A stretch of DNA of 64,000 nucleotides, taken from assembly GCF_001425175.1 (NCBI RefSeq), contig NZ_LMDV01000010.1, forward strand, positions 124,001 to 188,000, in the 5' to 3' direction. How positions within the stretch are numbered: the first letter of the stretch is position 1; the number at the start of each line of letters is the position of its first letter. This stretch comes from Nocardioides sp. Root1257 (lineage in GTDB: Bacteria > Actinomycetota > Actinomycetes > Propionibacteriales > Nocardioidaceae). The translations under genes and the position numbers were made by a program. Below, in pieces: positions 31,461-39,713 of the stretch. A model generated the notes under the pieces. It was given only the letters and a program-made list of their open reading frames with translations. It was not told where the DNA came from and did no database searches.

Positions 31461-32251
31461 GGAGTCCCGACCGCCAGGTGCTCGCGGGCGAACTCCAGCG
31501 ACTCGCGCAGGTCGCGCTCCCGCTCGGCGCGGTCGACGCACTTGCGGGTGTTGATCTCGAGCACCACCTCGCCGGAGAAGCCCGTCGTCGCGAGGTGCCG
31601 GAGGAACACGTCGGCGTCCATCGACCCACGGCCCGGCACGAGGTGCTCGTCCTTGGCCGAGCCGGTGCCGTCGGTGAGGTGGATGTGCCGCAGCCGGTCG
31701 CCGAGCCGGGTGGCCATCGCGACCACGTCGTCGTGCGCGATCGCCGCGTGCGAGAGGTCGATCGTGGTGTTGGCGTAGGACTCCGTCGACGGGTCCCAGC
31801 CGGGCAGGTACATCTCGGCCTTCCGGCCGGAGGCCCGCCAGGGATACATGTTCTCGACGGCGAAGGCGAGACCGGTCGAGGCCTCCAGGGCCGCGATCCC
31901 GTCGACGAACTCGCGGGCGTAGGCCTTCTGCCAGCGGAACGGCGGGTGCACGACGACCACCTCGGCGCCGACGGCGTGCGCCATCTCGGCGGAGCGCTCG
32001 AGCTTGCCCCACGGCTCCGTGCCCCAGACCCGCTGGGTGAAGAGCAGGCACGGCGCGTGCACGGCGGAGACCGGGAGGTCGTGGTGGTCGGAGAGCTGCT
32101 TGATCGCCGACGTCTGCTGGCTCAGGGCATCGATCCCGACCATCACCTCGATCGTGTCGTAGCCCAGCGACGACGCGTAGGAGAAGGCGTGGGCCGACGA
32201 CTCGGGGTAGACCGAGACCGTCGAGAGACCGATCCGCGGGACGCTGCTCAT
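31457..32251 (-). CDS. Sugar phosphate isomerase/epimerase (AP endonuclease 2-like TIM barrel)
   Basis: A 264-residue TIM-barrel protein of the xylose isomerase-like superfamily. Metal-binding segments are visible: SAVHAPCLLF, VVVVHPPF, LAFAVENMYPW, TTIDLSHAAIA, HIHLTDGTGSAKDEHLVPGRG and VVLEINTRK, which carry the usual His, Glu and Asp ligands. Substrate unknown. It starts at ATG 32249-32251 and overlaps the TetR gene by four bases. A similar gene lies at Rv0498 in M. tuberculosis, two genes from a Ppx/GppA gene, as here (from memory), so the position is old. Confidence 0.85.
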   Translation of the reverse strand: MSSVPRIGLSTVSVYPESSAHAFSYASSLGYDTIEVMVGIDALSQQTSAIKQLSDHHDLPVSAVHAPCLLFTQRVWGTEPWGKLERSAEMAHAVGAEVVVVHPPFRWQKAYAREFVDGIAALEASTGLAFAVENMYPWRASGRKAEMYLPGWDPSTESYANTTIDLSHAAIAHDDVVAMATRLGDRLRHIHLTDGTGSAKDEHLVPGRGSMDADVFLRHLATTGFSGEVVLEINTRKCVDRAERERDLRESLEFAREHLAVGTP

Positions 32252-32318
32252 CCGGGGTCCCCGCAGAATCGTGGACGGGAGGAGCGCAGCGGGGGAAGGC
32301 CGCGATGCTGTGGGGTGG

Positions 32319-33254
32319 TCACAGCAGCGCGCCGATCTGGTCGAGACGTTCGAGGATCACACCCTCGCGCAGCGCCCAGGGGCAGATCTCCAGGGCGGGC
32401 AGCTCGAAGATGTCCATCACGGCCTCGGCGACCAGGGCCCCCGGGACGATCTGGTGCGCCCGGCTGGAGGAGACCCCCGGCAGGTGTGCGAGCTCGTCGC
32501 GCCTCATGGAGACCAGCTTGGGGATCCACTCCGAGAGCTCGCTCACCGGCAGCGAGCGCGGCACGAGGGGCCCGTCCCCGGACGGGGCCGCGCCGCAGAT
32601 CCGAGCCAGGGAGCGGAAGGTCTTGGAGGTCGCGGCCGCGTGGTCGGGGGCTCCGTGGCGCAGCATCCGGCCGGCGTCACGTGCGATGTCGGCACGGATC
32701 TGCTTGCGGAGGCGGCGTACGTCGTCCTCGTCGGGGCGGTCGACGTCGAAGTGCTGACGCGCCAGTCGCGCGGCGCCCAGCGGCAGCGACCAGGCGACCT
32801 CGGGCTCCTCGTCCGCCCCGCCGGCCATCTCGAGCGATCCGCCGCCGATGTCGAAGACCCACAGGTGTCCGGCGGACCAGCCCAGCCAGCGGCGTACGGC
32901 GAGGAAGGTCAGCCGCGCCTCGTCGTCACCCGAGAGCACCTCGATCGGCAGACCGGTGCGCTCGTCGACCTCGGCGAGCACGGCGTCGCCGTTGACGGCG
33001 TCGCGGACCGCCGAGGTGGCGAAGGCGAGCATGTCCTCGCAGCCCTTCTCCTCCGCGACCCTCTGGGCCTGCGCGGTGAAGGCGGCCAGGGCGTCGATCC
33101 CCTGCTGCGACACGGCTCCCGTGTCGTCGAGGTGCTCGGCAAGGCGCAGCGGCTCCTTGTAGGAGAAGGCCGGCAGCGGCGCGGCGCCGCGGTGCGCGTC
33201 GACCACCAACAGGTGTCCGGTGTTGGACCCGATGTCGAGGACGCCCAGACGCAT
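32319..33254 (-). CDS. Ppx/GppA family phosphatase
   Basis: A 311-residue exopolyphosphatase/guanosine pentaphosphatase-like protein. The ASKHA phosphate loops are LGVLDIGSNTGHLLVVD at the N-terminus and LWVFDIGGGSLEM near residue 140; the family's catalytic glutamate region is AFATSAVRDAVN. Length matches the short actinobacterial Ppx1 type that lacks a C-terminal HD domain. It would hydrolyse inorganic polyphosphate or (p)ppGpp; which cannot be decided. It is divergent from the Cys-rich unknown gene (45 bases between starts). Rv0496 of M. tuberculosis is the analogous gene (from memory). Confidence 0.92.
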   Translation of the reverse strand: MRLGVLDIGSNTGHLLVVDAHRGAAPLPAFSYKEPLRLAEHLDDTGAVSQQGIDALAAFTAQAQRVAEEKGCEDMLAFATSAVRDAVNGDAVLAEVDERTGLPIEVLSGDDEARLTFLAVRRWLGWSAGHLWVFDIGGGSLEMAGGADEEPEVAWSLPLGAARLARQHFDVDRPDEDDVRRLRKQIRADIARDAGRMLRHGAPDHAAATSKTFRSLARICGAAPSGDGPLVPRSLPVSELSEWIPKLVSMRRDELAHLPGVSSSRAHQIVPGALVAEAVMDIFELPALEICPWALREGVILERLDQIGALL

Positions 33255-33299
33255 GGCTCCCACGCTACTAGCCGGGGACCGCACCGTAGGGTTGCGTCC

Positions 33300-34064
33300 G
33301 TGCCCGAAGTCGACCTGGTCTTTCCCCGCGCGTACGTCGAGTTCGTGAACCCCGACGACGCGTCCGAGGTGCTGCGCTGCGACCTGACGTGGCTGACGTC
33401 GAGCTACATGTGCATCTTCGGCCAGGGCTGCTGCGGCATCTACGACGACGCCCCCGACGTCGGCTGCTGCACCCTCGGTGCGCACTTCGCCGACAAGGCG
33501 GACGAGAAGCGGGTCGCGGCCTACGTCGACCAGCTCGACGAGAAGCTGTGGCAGCAGAAGCCGCAGGGACGCGCGGTCAAGAAGAAGGACTGGATCGAGG
33601 TCGACGAGGACGGCGAGCGCAAGACGCTCACGACCGTCGTCGACGGGCAGCAGGCCTGCGTCTTCCACAACCGCAAGGACTTCGAGCTCGGAGCGGGCTG
33701 CGCCCTGCACGCACTGGCGTTCGTGCTCGAGAAGAACCCCGTCGAGACCAAGCCCGACGTCTGCTGGCAGCTGCCGATCCGCCGCACCTTCCGCACCGTC
33801 GAGCGCCAGGACGGCACGTCGTACACCGAGGTCTCGATCGGCGAGTACGACCGTCGCGGCTGGGGGCCGGGCGGCCACGACCTCGACTGGTACTGCTCGG
33901 GCAACACCGAGGCGCACGTCGCCCCCGAGCCGGTCTACCTCACCCACGAGGCCGAGCTCACCGCGCTGATGGGCCGGGCGGCGTACGAGGAGCTGGTGCG
34001 GCACTGCGACGCGCACGTCCGCTCCCGGTCGGCGCTCGCGCTCCATCCTGCCGATCCGCGGTAA
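33300..34064 (+). CDS. Conserved Cys-rich protein of unknown function (DUF3109-like)
   Basis: A 254-residue protein with many cysteines: C27, C38, C44-C45 (GQGCCGIYDD) and C56-C57 (VGCCTLGAHF) in the first quarter, then single cysteines in QQACVFHN, GAGCALHAL, DVCWQLPIR and DWYCSGN. The pattern suggests an iron-sulfur or zinc site; it resembles DUF3109 proteins, but I am not certain. GTG 33300-33302 lies seven bases after a TAGGGT -10-like box (33287-33292), so the start is probably leaderless. No signal peptide is seen. Divergent from the Ppx/GppA gene. Confidence 0.7.
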   Translation: MPEVDLVFPRAYVEFVNPDDASEVLRCDLTWLTSSYMCIFGQGCCGIYDDAPDVGCCTLGAHFADKADEKRVAAYVDQLDEKLWQQKPQGRAVKKKDWIEVDEDGERKTLTTVVDGQQACVFHNRKDFELGAGCALHALAFVLEKNPVETKPDVCWQLPIRRTFRTVERQDGTSYTEVSIGEYDRRGWGPGGHDLDWYCSGNTEAHVAPEPVYLTHEAELTALMGRAAYEELVRHCDAHVRSRSALALHPADPR

Positions 34065-34133
34065 CCATCTCGACATCAAGAAACCCCGACCCCGGTGTCC
34101 ACCGTCGTCGGAAGGGCGCTCAGAATCTTCTGC

Positions 34134-34772
34134 ATGCGCCTGGACCATCTCTCTTTCGCCGCGGGACCTGATGGCCTCGCCAGCACCGCCCAGCGCCTCG
34201 GGGGACTGCTCGGCAAGGACTTCGTCGACGGCGGTGTGCACCCCCGCTTCGGCACCCGCAACATGATCCTGCCGCTCGCCGGCGGCACCTACCTCGAGAT
34301 CGTCGAGGTCCTCGACCACCCCGCGTCCGACAAGGCCGCGTTCGGCCAGGCCGTCCGCGCTCGCTCCGCCCTCGGTGGCGGCTGGCTCGGCTGGGTCGTC
34401 GCCGTCAAGGACATCGCGGTCGTCGAGTCCCGCCTGGGCCGCGAGGCCGTCAAGGGCAACCGGCACCGCCCCGACGGCTCCGAGCTCCGCTGGAAGCAGA
34501 TCGGCGTGAGCGGCCTGATGTCCGACCCGCAGCTGCCCTTCTTCATCGAGTGGGAGAGCCCCGCCGACATGCACCCGAGCACGGGTGCCGACCCGGACTT
34601 CTCCCTGGCCTGCCTGGAGATCGTCGGGGACCCGCTGCGGGTCAGCGAGTGGCTCGGCGAGTCCGTCGAGGCCCCGCTGGAGGACGTGAAGGTCGAGTGG
34701 GTCGCCCCCAACGGCACCCCCGGCATCCTCGCCGTCCAGTTCCAGACGCCCCGCGGGCTCGTCCGGCTCTGA
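34134..34772 (+). CDS. Glyoxalase-like (VOC superfamily) domain protein
   Basis: A 212-residue protein with the glyoxalase-like fold: MRLDHLSFAAGPDGL at the start, then GTRNMILPLAGGTYLEIVEV, a mid-protein FFIEWESP and a closing FQTPRGLVRL. The family covers diverse metal-dependent enzymes and binding proteins, so no reaction can be named. ATG 34134 is chosen because the conserved start follows and a CAGAAT -10-like box (34121-34126) lies seven bases before it; the upstream GTG at 34095 would add 13 poorly matching residues. Its stop lies four bases before the CTG start proposed for the methyltransferase gene. Confidence 0.78.
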   Translation: MRLDHLSFAAGPDGLASTAQRLGGLLGKDFVDGGVHPRFGTRNMILPLAGGTYLEIVEVLDHPASDKAAFGQAVRARSALGGGWLGWVVAVKDIAVVESRLGREAVKGNRHRPDGSELRWKQIGVSGLMSDPQLPFFIEWESPADMHPSTGADPDFSLACLEIVGDPLRVSEWLGESVEAPLEDVKVEWVAPNGTPGILAVQFQTPRGLVRL

Positions 34773-34776
34773 CGCC

Positions 34777-35472
34777 CTGAGCGTCTCCCCCGGGGCTCGG
34801 CCGAGCCCCAACATCTGGCACCACACCGCGACGTACGAGACCGAGAACCGCGCCGTCGACCCGGACGGTGCGATCGAGGCCGCGATGCGGTCGGTCGCGT
34901 CCTGGGACGGCCGGGCCGTGCTCGACGTCGGCTGCGGCACCGGCTTCCACCTGCCGTGGTTCGCCGCGACCGCCGCCTCGGTGGTGGGCGTGGAGCCGCA
35001 CGGCGACCTGGTGTCCCTGGCCCGGCGGCGCACCCGCCGGCTCCCGAACGTCACCGTCCACGGCGGCACCGCCCAGGCGCTCCCGCTGCCGGACGCCTCG
35101 GTCGACGTCGCACACGCCCGCTGGGCCTACTTCTTCGGTCCGGGCTGCGAGCCGGGCCTCGCCGAGCTCGACCGCGTCGTACGACGGGGCGGCACGGCGT
35201 TCGTCATCGACAACGACCCGACCCGGTCGACCTTCGGCTCGTGGTTCCGCCGCGGCTTCCCCGACGTCGACCCCGTCGCCGTCGAGCGGTTCTGGTCGAC
35301 ACGCGGCTGGAGCCGGATCCCGGTCGACATGCGGTGGTCGTTCACCTCGCGCGCCGACCTGGAGTCGGTGGTCCGCATCGAGCTCAACCCCGGTGTGGCC
35401 GAGGCCGTGCTGGCCGAGCACGAGGGCACCGAGGTCGACTACGCCGTCAACGTCTGGTGGCGAGGCTTCTAG
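34777..35472 (+). CDS. Class I SAM-dependent methyltransferase, probable CTG start
   Basis: A protein of about 231 residues with motif I VLDVGCGTGFHLPWFA, motif II around VVGVEPHGDLVSLA, ALPLPDASVDVAHARWAYFFGPG and a late LAELDRVVRRGGTAFVIDND. Coding-like sequence with SPNIWHHTATYETENRAVDP extends 36 codons upstream of the first ATG (34885), but the only plausible start there is CTG at 34777, since no ATG, GTG or TTG is in frame. The substrate is unknown. The gene follows the VOC gene by four bases and its 3' end overlaps the convergent small membrane protein gene by 26 bases. An ATG start at 34885 is the conservative alternative. Confidence 0.75.
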   Translation: MSVSPGARPSPNIWHHTATYETENRAVDPDGAIEAAMRSVASWDGRAVLDVGCGTGFHLPWFAATAASVVGVEPHGDLVSLARRRTRRLPNVTVHGGTAQALPLPDASVDVAHARWAYFFGPGCEPGLAELDRVVRRGGTAFVIDNDPTRSTFGSWFRRGFPDVDPVAVERFWSTRGWSRIPVDMRWSFTSRADLESVVRIELNPGVAEAVLAEHEGTEVDYAVNVWWRGF

Positions 35473-35716
35473 CGCGACCGACGAGGAGCGTCGCCCCTGC
35501 CACGACGACGAAGGCCAGGGCGGCGACACCGAAGGCGTCGAGCCACCACGAGCCGACTCCGTCGTCGCACGAGATCACGCTGCCGACGATGTTGGTGCAG
35601 ATGGGCGGGTCCGAGTCCGAGGCGCCGGCGATCCTGCGCACGACGTACGTGACGAGCCAGCCGGCGACGGCGGCCCACGAGCCGAGCACGATCGGCAGCC
35701 TGACGAGCGGGGGCAT
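35447..35716 (-). CDS. Small membrane protein of unknown function
   Basis: An 89-residue protein with two hydrophobic helices (LPIVLGSWAAVAGWLVTYVV and WWLDAFGVAALAFVVVAGATLLV) around a loop with two cysteines (PPICTNIVGSVISCDDG), which could form a disulfide outside the membrane. The last codons overlap the convergent methyltransferase gene by 26 bases. No family is recognised. A CCAGGAGGAAGC region just upstream of the ATG on the minus strand is a good ribosome-binding site, which supports it as a real gene. Confidence 0.6.
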   Translation of the reverse strand: MPPLVRLPIVLGSWAAVAGWLVTYVVRRIAGASDSDPPICTNIVGSVISCDDGVGSWWLDAFGVAALAFVVVAGATLLVGRARSLATRR

Positions 35717-35775
35717 CGCTTCCTCCTGGGGTCAGGGGGTACGACGGTCGATCCCGGCGCGCGGTTCCGTGCGGC

Positions 35776-36855
35776 CTACGACGACCCGCGTACGGCGAGG
35801 GTCGGCACCAGCATCACGCCGGTGCCGACGACGGGCGGGTGCGCGAGCAGCCCCTCGAGAGCGGTGACCACCTCCACCGCGACCTGCTCCAGCGGCTGCC
35901 GCACCGAGGTCAGCCCCGGCGGGACGACCTGGGCGACCTGTGAGTCGTCGAACCCGACGACCGCCACGTGCTCGCCGGCGCGCAGCCCACGATCGCGCAG
36001 GGTGTGCAGGACCCCCATCGCGAGGGTGTCGGAGGCGCACACGAAGGCCGAGGGCTGGGCGCTGTCGAGCAGGTGGGCGCTGGCCTCGCGGCCGGACGCG
36101 ACCGTGTCCTCCACCCGGGACGCCAGGCCGGTGGTCGGCAGCCCGCGGCCGTGCAGGGCACGGGTCCAGCCCGAGCGCCGGTCCTCACCGATGCGGGAGT
36201 CCTTGCGCCAGCCGATCCAGGCGATCCGCTCGTGACCCTTGTCGAGCAGGTGCCGGGTGGCGAGCTCGGTGCCGGCCGCGCCGTCGACGTCGACCCAGGA
36301 GTGCCGGGCGCGTCCACCGTTCTGCTGGGCGTCCCACGGCCGGCCGAAGGCGACGAACGGCGCGCGCCGCTCCTCGAGCCAGGCCGCCTGCGGGTTGCCG
36401 AGGTAGGTGTCGGTGACGACGAAGGCGTCCACCGCGGTCGAGCGCAGCAGGTCGTCGTACCCCGACAGCGGGTTGGTGCTGCTCTCGGCGCCGGCGAAGA
36501 GCAGCACGTGGTAGCCCGCCTCGCGCGACGTGTCGACGAGCGAGTGCACGAAGCGGTCCATCGTCGCGTTCGCGGTGCCCTCCTGGGCGGGCCCGATCCG
36601 CATGCCGATCAGGTGCGAGGCCCGGGTGCGCAGGTTGCGCGCCGCGCGGTTGGGCGAGTAGCCCAGCGCGTCGATCGACTCCAGGACGCGGGTCAGGGTG
36701 TCGGGGCGCAGCAGGTCGGGGTTGTTGATCGCGTTGGACACCGTCTGGCGCGAGACACCGGCGCGTTCGGCGACGTCGGCGAGCGTCGGCGGGGTCACCG
36801 ACAGCGGGGGTCGGGCCTCGATCCGACCGATGGCGTCCTCGGAGCTCTGGGGCAC
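35776..36855 (-). CDS. LacI family transcriptional regulator
   Basis: A 359-residue LacI/GalR repressor. The HTH is TLADVAERAGVSRQTVSNAINNPDLLRPDTLTRV (given as family position, residues about 24-57) with the hinge GYSPNRAARNLRT, followed by a periplasmic-binding-protein-like sugar domain (FVCASDTLAMGVLHTLRD, VAVVGFDDSQVAQ). GTG 36853-36855 is preferred because GAGGAGG lies five bases upstream. No sugar uptake or catabolism genes are adjacent, so its effector is unknown. It is divergent from radA. Confidence 0.9.
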   Translation of the reverse strand: MPQSSEDAIGRIEARPPLSVTPPTLADVAERAGVSRQTVSNAINNPDLLRPDTLTRVLESIDALGYSPNRAARNLRTRASHLIGMRIGPAQEGTANATMDRFVHSLVDTSREAGYHVLLFAGAESSTNPLSGYDDLLRSTAVDAFVVTDTYLGNPQAAWLEERRAPFVAFGRPWDAQQNGGRARHSWVDVDGAAGTELATRHLLDKGHERIAWIGWRKDSRIGEDRRSGWTRALHGRGLPTTGLASRVEDTVASGREASAHLLDSAQPSAFVCASDTLAMGVLHTLRDRGLRAGEHVAVVGFDDSQVAQVVPPGLTSVRQPLEQVAVEVVTALEGLLAHPPVVGTGVMLVPTLAVRGSS

Positions 36856-36928
36856 CCGCACCTCCTCGACCTGACGGGGCGACCGCTTGATCGTTCCAAT
36901 GACACCACATCCCGGCGCCGTACGTCGG

Positions 36929-36951
36929 GTGTCGGCGCCGACACCTACCGT
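36929..36951 (+). promoter_or_regulatory. PafBC-type (RecA-NDp) DNA damage promoter of radA
   Basis: GTGTCGGCG, eight bases, then TACCGT matches the consensus tTGTCRGtg-N8-TAnnnT at all six strong upstream positions and at TAnnnT. The -10 element ends six bases before the radA ATG. The region also forms an 18-bp perfect palindrome, GGTGTCGGC/GCCGACACC (36928-36945). Confidence 0.7.
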
Positions 36952-36957
36952 GTGCGC

Positions 36958-38370
36958 ATGCCCAAGACCGCCAGGCCCGCCTACCGCTGCTCCGAGTGCG
37001 GATGGGAGACCGGCAAGTGGGTCGGGCGGTGCGGAGAGTGCCAGGCCTGGGGCTCGGTGGCCGAGGCGGCCACGGTCACGACCGGCCGCACCTCCGCCGC
37101 CCCGGTGACCACCCCGGCCGTCCCGATCGGCCAGGTCTCGGTGACCGAGTCGGCCTTCCGGACCAGCGGCGTCCCCGAGCTCGACCGGGTGCTCGGCGGC
37201 GGCCTGGTGCCGGGCGCGGCGATCCTGCTCGCCGGCGAGCCGGGCGTCGGCAAGAGCACGCTGCTGCTCGAGGTGGCCGCCCAGACCGCGCGCTACCAGC
37301 GCCGCACGCTCTACGTCACCGGCGAGGAGTCCGCCTCCCAGGTGCGGCTGCGCGCCGACCGGACGGGTGGGGTGCACGACGAGCTCTTCCTCGCTGCGGA
37401 GACCGACCTCGGCGCGGTGCTCACGCACATCGAGCAGGTGCGCCCGACCCTGCTGGTCGTCGACTCGGTGCAGACGATCGGCGCGTCCGGCATCGAGGGC
37501 GTGCCCGGCGGCGTCACCCAGGTCAAGGAGGTGGCGGCGGCCCTGATCCGGGTCGCCAAGACCCGCAACATCACCACGGTCCTGGTCGGTCACGTGACCA
37601 AGGACGGCTCCATCGCCGGGCCCCGCGTCCTCGAGCACCTCGTCGACGTCGTGCTCAACTTCGAGGGCGACCGCAACTCCCGCTTCCGGATGGTCCGGGC
37701 GATGAAGAACCGGTTCGGCCCGATCGACGAGGTCGGCTGCTTCGACCTCGGCGCGGACGGCATCAGCGCCGTCACCGACCCGACGGGCCTCTTCGTCGAG
37801 AACCACCACAGCCAGGTGCCGGGCACCTGCGTGGCGGTCACGATGGAGGGTCGTCGGCCGCTGCTCGCCGAGGTGCAGGCCCTGGTGACCCACAGCGCGG
37901 CGGAGCGCCCCCGGCGTACGACGTCCGGCCTCGACTCCTCGCGGGTCGCCATGGTGATGGCGGTGCTCCACCAGCACTGCCGGATCCGTCTGCAGACGAT
38001 GGACGTCTTCGCATCGACGGTCGGCGGCGCCAAGGTGATGGAGCCGGCGAGCGACCTCGCCGTGGCGGTCGCCCTCGCCTCGGCCAGCGAGGGCGTGGCC
38101 GCGCCGCGCGGGATGGTCGCGATGGGCGAGATCGGCCTGGCCGGCGAGCTGCGCCGGGTGCGTGACCTGCCGCAGCGCCTGGCCGAGGCGGCCCGGCTGG
38201 GGTTCCAGCTCGCCGTCGTGCCCTCCGAGCCCGGCCAGGGCGGACCACGCTCCCCCGAGTCCTGGACCGTCGACGGGATGCGGGTCGTCGACGTGCCCGA
38301 CGTCCGTGGCGCCCTCCGGCTCGTCAACCTCGCGGCCGAGCGCGGTCCGAGTGGCCCCCGCCCGGTGTGA
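36958..38370 (+). CDS. radA: DNA repair protein RadA
   Basis: RadA is a RecA-like ATPase/branch-migration protein in recombination repair. The 470-residue protein has the N-terminal zinc finger CSECGWETGKWVGRCGEC (residues 11-28), Walker A GEPGVGKSTLLLE, the RadA-specific KNRFG motif (about residue 255) and a C-terminal Lon-protease-like domain with GGAKVMEPASDLAVA and MGEIGLAGELRRV. The ATG at 36958 is leaderless or nearly so behind a PafBC-type promoter, so expression should rise after DNA damage. The next gene on the strand is disA, an old actinobacterial pair. Confidence 0.96.
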   Translation: MPKTARPAYRCSECGWETGKWVGRCGECQAWGSVAEAATVTTGRTSAAPVTTPAVPIGQVSVTESAFRTSGVPELDRVLGGGLVPGAAILLAGEPGVGKSTLLLEVAAQTARYQRRTLYVTGEESASQVRLRADRTGGVHDELFLAAETDLGAVLTHIEQVRPTLLVVDSVQTIGASGIEGVPGGVTQVKEVAAALIRVAKTRNITTVLVGHVTKDGSIAGPRVLEHLVDVVLNFEGDRNSRFRMVRAMKNRFGPIDEVGCFDLGADGISAVTDPTGLFVENHHSQVPGTCVAVTMEGRRPLLAEVQALVTHSAAERPRRTTSGLDSSRVAMVMAVLHQHCRIRLQTMDVFASTVGGAKVMEPASDLAVAVALASASEGVAAPRGMVAMGEIGLAGELRRVRDLPQRLAEAARLGFQLAVVPSEPGQGGPRSPESWTVDGMRVVDVPDVRGALRLVNLAAERGPSGPRPV

Positions 38371-38522
38371 CGGGGCGTGGCGGGGTGTGACGCGATGTGA
38401 CAGGTCCAGTCAGGACGCGACGTCGTGAGCGTTCTGTGACCTTCCGGACCGCCTGCACGCCCTAGACTGACCGCCGCGGGGGCCGACGGATGCCCCGGCT
38501 TCACCCACGGGAGGACGTCGCG

Positions 38523-39605
38523 GTGGCCATCGACCGCTCGGACGAGCAGCTGCGCCTGCGCGCCACACTCGCCACGATCGCGCCCGGCACGCCGCTGCGC
38601 GACGGCCTCGAGCGGATCCTGCGAGGTCGCACCGGCGCCCTGATCGTGCTCGGCCAGGACAAGGTCGTGGAGTCGATCGCCACCGGCGGCTTCATGCTCG
38701 ACGTGCCGTTCACGGCCACCGGGCTGCGCGAGCTGGCGAAGATGGACGGCGCGATCATCGTCGACAAGGACGTGACCCGCATCCTGCGCGCCGCCGTGCA
38801 CCTGATGCCCGACCACACGATCCCGTCCGAGGAGACCGGCACCCGGCACCGCACCGCCGACCGGGTCGCCCGCCAGACCGGCTTCCCGGTCATCTCCGTG
38901 TCGCAGTCGATGCAGATCATCGCGGCGTACGTCGGGGAGACCCGCCACGTGCTCGAGGACGTCGGCCAGATCCTCTCGCGGGCCAACCAGGCGCTCGCGA
39001 CCCTGGAGCGCTACAAGCTGCGCCTCGACGAGGTGTCCAGCACCCTGTCGGCGCTGGAGATCGAGGACCTGGTCACCGTCCGCGACGTCGCCGTCGTCGC
39101 GCAGCGGCTCGAGATGGTCACCCGGATCGCCCGCGAGATCGAGGACTACGTCCTCGAGCTCGGCACCGACGGCCGCCTGCTCTCGCTCCAGCTCGAGGAG
39201 CTCATCACCGGCGTCGACATCGAGCGCGAGCTCGTGATCCGCGACTACCTGCCCGTCGGTCGCCGCTCCCGCACCCCGGAGTCGGTGCTCGCCCGCCTCG
39301 AGTCGCTCTCCTCCATCGAGCTGGTCGACCCCGCGGCGGCCGCCCGCGCCCTCGGGCTCGGCACCGGCGAGCACCTCGACGGCGCCGTGGCGCCGCGCGG
39401 CTACCGGCTGCTCGCCAAGGTGCCGCGGCTGCCCAGCACCGTCGTGGACCGCCTGGTCGACCACTTCGGCACCCTGCAGAAGCTCCTCTCCGCCGGCATC
39501 GACGACCTCCAGGCCGTCGACGGCGTCGGCGAGCTGCGGGCCCGCAGCGTGCGCGAGGGCCTCTCGCGCCTGGCCGAGTCGACGATCCTCGAGCGTTACG
39601 TCTGA
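38523..39605 (+). CDS. disA: DNA integrity scanning diadenylate cyclase DisA
   Basis: DisA makes cyclic di-AMP and pauses when it meets branched DNA. The 360-residue protein shows the catalytic DGA at residues 75-77 and RHR at 108-110, the same numbering as the B. subtilis enzyme, plus a C-terminal helix-hairpin-helix region (LLSAGIDDLQAVDGVGELRARSVREGL, in part). GTG 38523 is chosen for its GGGAGG ribosome-binding site at 38509-38514 and the family-like N-terminus; an ATG 33 bases upstream is the alternative. A TAGACT box (38463-38468) may give disA its own promoter. Confidence 0.95.
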   Translation: MAIDRSDEQLRLRATLATIAPGTPLRDGLERILRGRTGALIVLGQDKVVESIATGGFMLDVPFTATGLRELAKMDGAIIVDKDVTRILRAAVHLMPDHTIPSEETGTRHRTADRVARQTGFPVISVSQSMQIIAAYVGETRHVLEDVGQILSRANQALATLERYKLRLDEVSSTLSALEIEDLVTVRDVAVVAQRLEMVTRIAREIEDYVLELGTDGRLLSLQLEELITGVDIERELVIRDYLPVGRRSRTPESVLARLESLSSIELVDPAAAARALGLGTGEHLDGAVAPRGYRLLAKVPRLPSTVVDRLVDHFGTLQKLLSAGIDDLQAVDGVGELRARSVREGLSRLAESTILERYV

Positions 39606-39635
39606 CGGGGACGCGTCAGCGGACCCGTCGATGGT

Positions 39636-39713
39636 GGTCGAGCAAGCGGCGCGGCTGAGGAACGAAGCCGCGACCCGCGTGTCGAGACCCGGTGGGCCGA
39701 GAAGCGGTCTCTA
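39636..39713. repeat. Dispersed intergenic repeat, copy 2
   Basis: It starts GGTCGAGCAAGCGGCG and shares with copy 1 (6879-6955) the core CGACCnGCGTnTCGAnACCCGGTGnGCCGAGAAGC. As in copy 1, it ends at the stop codon of a minus-strand gene and lies between convergent genes. Confidence 0.7.

Noticed and set aside
36885..36905. LacI operator TTGATCGTTCCAA between lacI and radA
   Set aside because: Only TTG/CAA ends pair; the inner positions do not match and the centre is odd, so it is weaker than a usual LacI site.
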